From: Ktedonobacter racemifer
GTDB lineage: Bacteria; Chloroflexota; DTOL01; JACQYG01
DNA length: 11,965 bases
Assembly (NCBI GenBank): GCA_020723545.1
Contig: DYIS01000053.1
Coordinates: forward strand, 1 to 11,965
Direction of reading: 5' to 3'
Part shown: positions 7,390 through 11,965 of the stretch, one piece after another
Position numbering within the stretch: the first letter of the stretch is position 1
Layout of the letters: every line of letters begins with the position of its first letter
Notes under the pieces: model-generated
Told to the model about the DNA's origin: nothing
The model's input: the letters and a program-made list of their open reading frames with translations, nothing else
The model's database searches: none
Position numbers and translations under genes: made by a program

Positions 7390-8610
7390 ATGTACTTGAC
7401 CGAAATATTGAATTCAATAGTTGTAGATCTCTCGGGGCAGCACCTGGGTAAGGCGAAGGACATTGCCGTGGCGCTCTCTCCCAAGGCGCCGGAAGCCACG
7501 TCCTTGCTAATAGACCTGGGGAAGGGGGAGACCGAGCTCGTCCCCTGGGCCCGGGTCCGGGCCCTGGAAAAGCGGCGGGTGACCGTAACCTCCAGGGAAC
7601 TAGAGGCCCCGTTCCACGCTGCGATCGGCGAGTCGCTCCTGGCCCGGGGCCTTCTGGATAAGCAGGTGGTGGACACCAGGCGCGCTAAGGTGGTTCGCGT
7701 TAGCGACCTCATCTTTGAAGGGCCAGTGGACTCGTTTCTCCTGGTGGGCTTCGATGTAGGCGCCCGTGGGTTCCTGCGGCGGCTGGGCGGGGAGGCCCTG
7801 GCCCGCCCGTTGATGCGCATCCTGCCGGAGCGGGTGGTAACCTGGGAGGATGCCGACCTCTCGGCGCTGAAGATCAAGTCGGCGCAACGTCCTCTAGAGT
7901 CCTTGCATCCGGCGCAGATCGCGGATATAGTGCACGAGTTGGCACCCAGCGAGGGCAGTGACCTGGTGGAGTCACTGAGCGCTGCGGTGGCGGCCGACAC
8001 CATCGAGGAGGTACATCCCGAGCGCCAGGCTGACCTCTTGGAGGAGATGGAGCCAGCTCATGCGGCGGACATCCTGGAAGAGATGGCCCCGGATGAGGCT
8101 GCCGATGTGCTGCAGGACATGGCACAAGAGAAGGCACAGGAGCTCCTGGGCCTGATGGCGGAGGACGAGTCTCACGACGTGAAAGAGCTCCTCGGGTACC
8201 CTGAGAACTCGGCCGGGGGGATCATGACCACCGAGTACGCTGGATTCCCACCCGAGCTGACGGCCCAGGAGGCCATAGCCCGCATTCGGGGAATGGCGGA
8301 GGAGCTGGAGAACCTATACTACGTGTACGTCACCGACGCTCGAGGGGTCCTGGTGGGAGTGCTATCCCTGCGGGACCTGATCGTAGCTAACCCCCAGGCC
8401 AGGCTGGGCGAGATCATGGAAACGAAGGTCGTCAGCGTGAACGTCCGGCAGAGCGGCCAGGAGGCAGCCCGGCTGGTGGCCAGGTATAATCTTTTGGCCA
8501 TTCCAGTGGTGGACGATGCCGGGTGTTTGTTGGGTATCGTCACGGTGGACGATGCCATGGACCTCATCCTCCCCCTGGCCTGGCGCAAAAAGCTTCCCAG
8601 GATGTACTGA
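7390..8610 (+). CDS. Soluble PRC-barrel / MgtE N-domain / CBS-pair protein
   Basis: A 406-residue protein with no membrane segments. Residues 1-70 look like a PRC-barrel domain (VVDLSGQHLGKAKDI) and 95-155 like a second one. Residues 172-270 are the helical MgtE N-domain, with repeated units of the type HAADILEEMAPDEAADVLQDM. Residues about 277-393 are a CBS pair (IMTTEYAGF..., IMETKVVSV...), each ending in a GVLSLRDL or GIVTVDDAM strand-helix. It corresponds to the cytoplasmic sensor half of MgtE magnesium channels but lacks the transmembrane half. Known relatives often accompany separate metal transporters; none is in this window. It may sense Mg2+/Mn2+ or adenine nucleotides, which is inference. 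ATG 7390 is preferred over GTG 7276 because a promoter covers the latter and because the family begins here; its ribosome site is weak. Confidence 0.88.
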   Translation: MYLTEILNSIVVDLSGQHLGKAKDIAVALSPKAPEATSLLIDLGKGETELVPWARVRALEKRRVTVTSRELEAPFHAAIGESLLARGLLDKQVVDTRRAKVVRVSDLIFEGPVDSFLLVGFDVGARGFLRRLGGEALARPLMRILPERVVTWEDADLSALKIKSAQRPLESLHPAQIADIVHELAPSEGSDLVESLSAAVAADTIEEVHPERQADLLEEMEPAHAADILEEMAPDEAADVLQDMAQEKAQELLGLMAEDESHDVKELLGYPENSAGGIMTTEYAGFPPELTAQEAIARIRGMAEELENLYYVYVTDARGVLVGVLSLRDLIVANPQARLGEIMETKVVSVNVRQSGQEAARLVARYNLLAIPVVDDAGCLLGIVTVDDAMDLILPLAWRKKLPRMY

Positions 8611-8636
8611 AATTGCCTGCAGAGCTGACACCCACG

Positions 8637-10484
8637 GTGCGGTCATTGGCGTCGTTGACAAAAAGGCCCTGGCTGGCCGCGCTCTTGATCCTCTCGCTGA
8701 TACTGGCCACCACCACTATTTCGCCCTGGGGCACCGCGGTCGGGCCCTTGGCACTCCAGGAGGAACTGGGCGCTGATCAGGAGCCCTCGCCCGGCCCCAC
8801 CTGGCCTCCGGTGCCCACCGATACGCCCCAGCTCACCCTCACCGCGTCCACTACGGACGGATCGCGGTATGGTGGCGTGGCAGTGCCCACTGATACGCCC
8901 CAGGCCACCCTCACCACGCCTCCGACGGCCACGATCACCAGTACGCCCGCCGCTTCGCCTGCCACCGCCACTGCCACCCGGATCATCCCCGCCGCGACTC
9001 CCACAACAGTGGTGCCAGCTCCCACGGCTGCGTCTCCTGTCAGCGGAGAGGAGTTCCGGGCCATCTGGGTGGATGCCTTCCACGATGGCTTCAAGACGCC
9101 GGCGCAGGTGGACAAACTGGTGCAGGAAGCCGGGTCCGCCGGCTTCAACGCCATTTTTCTGCAGGTGCGCGCCCGGGGCGATTCCTACTATAATCAAAGC
9201 CTCGAACCCCGGGCCGAGGATAAGAACTTCGCTCCGGGTTTCGACGCCCTGGCCTACACCATTGCCAAAGCCCACCAGGCCAATCCGCGTCTGGAGGTCC
9301 ATGCCTGGCTGGTGGTAATGCCCGTCTGGTCTTCCCGGCTGGCGCCGCCCAAGAGCCCGAACCACGTTTATAATCTTCACGGGCCCAAGGCCCAGGGGTC
9401 GGCCAACTGGATGACCGCCACCTACAAGGGAAAACCCGGGGACTACCTGGACCCGGGCCACCCCGATTCCGCTGAATACCTGGCCAACGTTTGCCTGAGC
9501 GTGGTGCGTAACTACGACGTAGATGGCATCCACCTGGACTTCATTCGCTACCCCGGGATCGAGTGGGGCTACAACCAGGTCAGCCTGGACCGCTACAACT
9601 CCCGATATGGCACCTCGGGGAGGCCCCAGCCCAATGACCGCCGCTGGCAGCAGTGGCGAAGAGATCAGGTGACGGCCCTGGTTCGCCGCATCTGGCTGGA
9701 AGCCGTAGCCACGAAGCCGAAGGTTAAGGTCTCCGCCGCTACCATACCCTGGGGCAACCCGCCAGTGCGGGAAACGGACTGGGCTAACACCAGGGCCTAC
9801 CAGGAGGTCTTCCAGGATTGGCGGGCCTGGTTGCAGGAGGGGATCCTGGATTTTGCCGTTCCCATGTGCTACCTTCGAGATAATCTATCCCAGCGAAAGG
9901 CGGCCTATGACCTTTGGATCGAGTGGTCGAAGAATCATCGCTACAATCGGCAGGTCGTCATCGGCGTGGGGGCCTACCTGAACACCATCGCCGATACCCT
10001 CAACCAGATGCGCCGGGCCCAGGCTGCCTCCGCGATGGGAAACTACGCCTCTGGCCTCTCGATCTATTCTTACGCCGTCACCAACGCTCAAAACCGCTGG
10101 ACCGGAAAGCCAACCGTGCCCAACGGTGAGTTCCTGAAAGCCCTTACACAAGGCACGAGCTACAACCCTGGAGGCTCGCCTGTCTTTCAGGCTCGGGCCC
10201 GGGTGCCGGCCATGCCCTGGAAGGAGCAACCGACAAGGGGTCATATCCGAGGGGTGGTTAAAGCCCGCGACGGCCGAGAACTGGACGGCGCTACGGTCAG
10301 CGTCTCCGGCCCGGCCAACGTCTCGGTCACCTCCGACGGCAACGGCTATTTTGGCTTCGTGGACCTGCCTCCCGGCCAGTACGTGGTCACCGCTGCCTTG
10401 CCGGGATACCGGGCCGGTGGGGTTAACGCCCCGGTAAATGCCGGCGCGGTGACGACCTTGAGCCTGATTTTGAATCCAAATTGA
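8637..10484 (+). CDS. Exported GHL10-type glycoside hydrolase-like protein with C-terminal regulatory-like beta domain
   Basis: A 615-residue secreted or membrane-anchored protein. Residues 1-36 are a signal peptide or anchor (hydrophobic 12-29). Residues 48-136 are a Thr/Pro-rich spacer. Residues 138-480 form a TIM-barrel-like domain of the GHL10 type, starting EEFRAIWVDAFHDGF and holding FNAIFLQVRARGDSYY (170-185), YLDPGHPDSAEYL (270-282) and DGIHLDFIRYP (296-306). Residues 536-612 match a carboxypeptidase-regulatory-like beta sandwich (GVVKARDGRELDGATVSVSG, then FVDLPPGQYVVTAALPGY). GHL10 proteins are thought to act on polysaccharide or cell-envelope glycans; the substrate is unknown here. 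The start is uncertain: GTG 8637 gives a clean signal peptide, while TTG 8613 or a start inside the preceding gene is possible. It follows the MgtE_N/CBS gene by 26 nt. Confidence 0.88.
   Translation: MRSLASLTKRPWLAALLILSLILATTTISPWGTAVGPLALQEELGADQEPSPGPTWPPVPTDTPQLTLTASTTDGSRYGGVAVPTDTPQATLTTPPTATITSTPAASPATATATRIIPAATPTTVVPAPTAASPVSGEEFRAIWVDAFHDGFKTPAQVDKLVQEAGSAGFNAIFLQVRARGDSYYNQSLEPRAEDKNFAPGFDALAYTIAKAHQANPRLEVHAWLVVMPVWSSRLAPPKSPNHVYNLHGPKAQGSANWMTATYKGKPGDYLDPGHPDSAEYLANVCLSVVRNYDVDGIHLDFIRYPGIEWGYNQVSLDRYNSRYGTSGRPQPNDRRWQQWRRDQVTALVRRIWLEAVATKPKVKVSAATIPWGNPPVRETDWANTRAYQEVFQDWRAWLQEGILDFAVPMCYLRDNLSQRKAAYDLWIEWSKNHRYNRQVVIGVGAYLNTIADTLNQMRRAQAASAMGNYASGLSIYSYAVTNAQNRWTGKPTVPNGEFLKALTQGTSYNPGGSPVFQARARVPAMPWKEQPTRGHIRGVVKARDGRELDGATVSVSGPANVSVTSDGNGYFGFVDLPPGQYVVTAALPGYRAGGVNAPVNAGAVTTLSLILNPN
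8811..8918 (+). repeat. In-frame direct repeat in the Thr/Pro spacer of the GHL10-like gene
   Basis: Two copies of a 36-nt unit begin at 8811 and 8883 (72 nt apart, 24 codons) and encode VPTDTPQLTLTA and VPTDTPQATLTT. Their DNA differs at only a few bases. This suggests recent duplication within the linker. Confidence 0.75.
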
Positions 10485-10495
10485 GAGGGAGTTCT

Positions 10496-11026
10496 ATGAG
10501 TGACACCCAAGGGGCCTTTCTAGCGCTGGAAACGGCCATGCAGTTGGAGAAAGACGGCTATGCCTTCTACACCCAGGCGGCCGAGATCACCGCCGATCCT
10601 CAGGGACGGAGGATGTTCCGCACCCTGGCCAGGGATGAGCAGACCCACCTGACGCTCCTGGAGACGGCCTACGTCTCCTTGAAGAACACGGCGCAGTGGC
10701 CGAACCCGAAGGCTGCGGCGGGCAAAGGCTCGGCCAGACGCCGAAGGCTCGTCTTTCCGAAATCGGCCCAGGCGGCCAGGGCCATCGCCCCGAACGCCAC
10801 CGAGCTGCGGGCGCTGGAAAGGGGCATCAAGGCCGAGAAAGACTCCATCGCACTGTATTCCAGAGCAGCCCGGGAGACGACGGACCCCGATGGCAGGGCT
10901 ATGTACTTGCGCCTGGTAGAGCAAGAGAAGGGGCATCTGACCGTGCTTCAGGGCGAATATGACTACCTGACCGGGTCGGGGTTCTGGCTGGGCTTCGAGG
11001 AGTTCGATCTGGAGGCCGCTAGCTAG
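10496..11026 (+). CDS. Ferritin-like / rubrerythrin-type di-iron protein
   Basis: A 176-residue protein made of two similar helical halves. The first has LEKDGYAFYTQAAEITADPQ with E48-Q-T-H51; the second has AEKDSIALYSRAARETTDPD with E144-K-G-H147. Glu18, Glu48, His51, Glu114, Glu144 and His147 are the likely metal ligands of a di-iron four-helix bundle. Known relatives act in peroxide detoxification or iron handling. There is no C-terminal rubredoxin domain, so an external electron donor would be needed. The halves are joined by a basic segment (KGSARRRRLVFPK, 77-89). ATG 10496 is preferred: GAGGGA is 5 nt upstream, while an earlier TTG overlaps the previous stop. It starts 11 nt after the GHL10-like gene, so co-transcription is likely although function seems unrelated. 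Confidence 0.88.
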   Translation: MSDTQGAFLALETAMQLEKDGYAFYTQAAEITADPQGRRMFRTLARDEQTHLTLLETAYVSLKNTAQWPNPKAAAGKGSARRRRLVFPKSAQAARAIAPNATELRALERGIKAEKDSIALYSRAARETTDPDGRAMYLRLVEQEKGHLTVLQGEYDYLTGSGFWLGFEEFDLEAAS

Positions 11027-11062
11027 CGCGGTGTATGCATTCTAGCGAGCCGAGGGTGTTGG

Positions 11063-11097
11063 AAAAGTTGGAGGTATTCCTTTTGCCCGCAACTTTT
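11063..11097 (+). terminator. Weak hairpin after the ferritin-like gene
   Basis: AAAAGTTG (11063-11070) is complementary to CAACTTTT (11090-11097) with a 19-nt loop; the T-run lies inside the stem. A shorter alternative pairs AAAAG with CTTTT at 11080-11084. It may be a weak terminator between the ferritin-like gene and the next promoter. The stem is AT-rich, so confidence is low. Confidence 0.3.
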
Positions 11098-11110
11098 TGC
11101 CCAGGATGGC

Positions 11111-11124
11111 CTGGAATATTCCAG
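11111..11124. promoter_or_regulatory. Perfect 14-bp palindrome at the cooC-type promoter (candidate operator)
   Basis: CTGGAATATTCCAG is its own reverse complement. It ends 10 bp before the -10 hexamer TATAAT and covers the -35 position, a usual place for repressor or activator binding. The cognate regulator is not known. Confidence 0.5.
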
Positions 11125-11140
11125 CCGGTTGTACTATAAT
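11112..11140 (+). promoter_or_regulatory. Promoter of the CooC-type gene
   Basis: TATAAT (11135-11140) is a perfect -10. With a 17-nt spacer the -35 would be TGGAAT (11112-11117), which is poor, so an activator may be required. The predicted start near 11147 gives a leader of about 29 nt. Confidence 0.55.
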
Positions 11141-11175
11141 TGTCGCGGCAAGTGGATAGTTGCGGGAGAAAATGG

Positions 11176-11964
11176 ATGCTGAAACTGGCGGTTAGCGGCA
11201 AAGGCGGGGTGGGCAAGACGACCCTGGTCAGCCTGCTGGCCCGACTTTACGCTGAGGAAGGCCATAAAGTAATCGCCATAGACGCCGATCCCGATGCCAA
11301 TCTGGCCTCGGCCCTGGGCTTCCCGGCAGAATTAGCCCGGAGCATCGTCCCCATTTCGGAGATGAAGGACCTGATCGAGGAACGCACCGGCGCCAAGCCC
11401 GGCACCATGGGCGGTATTTTCCGCTTGAATCCCCGGGTGGACGACATCCCCGAGCGGTACAGCGCCCGCTACCACGACGTCAGGCTGTTGGTGATGGGCA
11501 CGGTCAAGAAGGGAGGCAGCGGGTGCGTCTGCCCGGAGAGCGTGCTGTTGAAAAGCCTGGTCCGGTACCTCCTGCTGGAGAGGTCCCAGGTGGTGCTCAT
11601 GGACATGGAGGCGGGCGTGGAGCACCTGGGCCGGGGCACTGCCGAGGCGGTGAACGCCATGATCGTAGTGGTGGAGCCGGGACTGCGCTCGGTGGAGACC
11701 GCCCATACCATTGCTGCCTTAGCCAGCGACATCCGCATCCCTCACGTCTTCGCCGTGGGCTGCAAGGTACGATCGGAAAGCGACAGGGAGTTCATCCTGA
11801 GGAGCTTGCCCGATGTCCCGGTGCTGGGTTATCTCTCTTACAGCCCCCTGGCCATCGAGGCCGACCTGGCGGGAAAATCGGTCTATGACCTGGACGCGGG
11901 CCTGGTGGCCGAGGCTAGAACCATTAAGGCGATGCTGGGAGAGCTGCTGGCAGTTCCCCCCTAA
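11176..11964 (+). CDS. cooC: CooC-type ATPase, carbon monoxide dehydrogenase nickel-insertion protein
   Basis: A 262-residue MinD/SIMIBI-class P-loop ATPase. The deviant Walker A is GKGGVGKTT (8-16, with the signature Lys9), switch I is DADPDAN (36-42), and DMEAGVEHLGRG lies in the later switch II position. The diagnostic feature is GCVCPE: Cys117-X-Cys119. In CooC dimers this CXC motif binds Ni(II) for delivery to the C-cluster of carbon monoxide dehydrogenase/acetyl-CoA synthase. Length and motif order match CooC and not MinD or Mrp. ATG 11176 is chosen because GGGAGA stands 6 nt upstream and the conserved N-terminus MLKLAVSGKGG begins there; the upstream in-frame TTG at 11140 overlaps the -10 box. 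The stop codon is complete one base before the window ends. A CODH gene would be expected nearby but is not visible in this window. Confidence 0.9.
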   Translation: MLKLAVSGKGGVGKTTLVSLLARLYAEEGHKVIAIDADPDANLASALGFPAELARSIVPISEMKDLIEERTGAKPGTMGGIFRLNPRVDDIPERYSARYHDVRLLVMGTVKKGGSGCVCPESVLLKSLVRYLLLERSQVVLMDMEAGVEHLGRGTAEAVNAMIVVVEPGLRSVETAHTIAALASDIRIPHVFAVGCKVRSESDREFILRSLPDVPVLGYLSYSPLAIEADLAGKSVYDLDAGLVAEARTIKAMLGELLAVPP

Positions 11965-11965
11965 G

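Noticed and set aside
8643..9533. Long minus-strand open frame (296 codons) opposite the GHL10-like gene
   Set aside because: Antisense shadow caused by GC-rich codon use; Gly/Arg-rich, no motif.

Overview
This 12 kb window is a chromosomal segment, by eye moderately GC-rich, from a bacterium that is most likely a member of the Chloroflexota (Anaerolineae/Dehalococcoidia-like lineages). That placement is inference. It rests on the Thr/Pro-rich linkers behind the lipoprotein and signal-peptide regions, a PRC-barrel/MgtE_N/CBS protein, a bacterial Rab-like GTPase, a CooC-type ATPase and the general protein flavour. No rRNA or marker gene fixes it. I see no insertion sequences, phage genes, CRISPR arrays, tRNAs or rRNAs. 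The window holds 12 convincing protein genes, all intact.

Left half (118-6507, all minus strand). Read in the direction of transcription, it starts with a complete polar amino acid ABC importer: ATPase, family-3 lipoprotein binding protein, then two permeases. A perfect 15-bp inverted repeat lies between the binding-protein and permease genes. Next come a proline-rich protein with a possible longin/roadblock-like C-terminal domain and a Rab-like small GTPase. These two have their own promoter, a flawless consensus (TTGACA, 17 nt, TATAAT) at 3213-3241, so they are probably a separate unit and not the tail of the ABC operon. A 10-bp inverted repeat followed by T's (1486-1530) separates the GTPase gene from a divergent Amt-family channel gene. 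That gene starts at TTG behind a strong Shine-Dalgarno, and its product appears to lack one of the two pore histidines.

Right half (6592-11964, all plus strand). An HNH endonuclease-family gene is divergent from the ABC importer and ends in a hairpin terminator. An extended -10 promoter and a structured leader of about 100 nt then precede a three-gene run with gaps of 26 and 11 nt: a soluble PRC-barrel/MgtE_N/CBS protein, an exported GHL10-type glycoside hydrolase-like protein with a C-terminal carboxypeptidase-regulatory-like domain, and a ferritin-like di-iron protein. The last gene is a CooC-type nickel-insertion ATPase with its own promoter, which overlaps a perfect 14-bp palindrome. Its usual client, carbon monoxide dehydrogenase, is not in the window but may lie just beyond the right edge.

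Functionally, the left half suggests nitrogen acquisition (amino acid import, ammonium channel or sensor) next to a eukaryote-like small-GTPase module. The right half mixes metal- and redox-linked proteins (MgtE_N/CBS, ferritin-like, CooC) with a cell-envelope enzyme. The points most worth a second look are the GTPase/partner pair with its consensus promoter, the altered Amt pore, the structured leader before the PRC/MgtE_N/CBS gene, and the palindrome at the cooC promoter.
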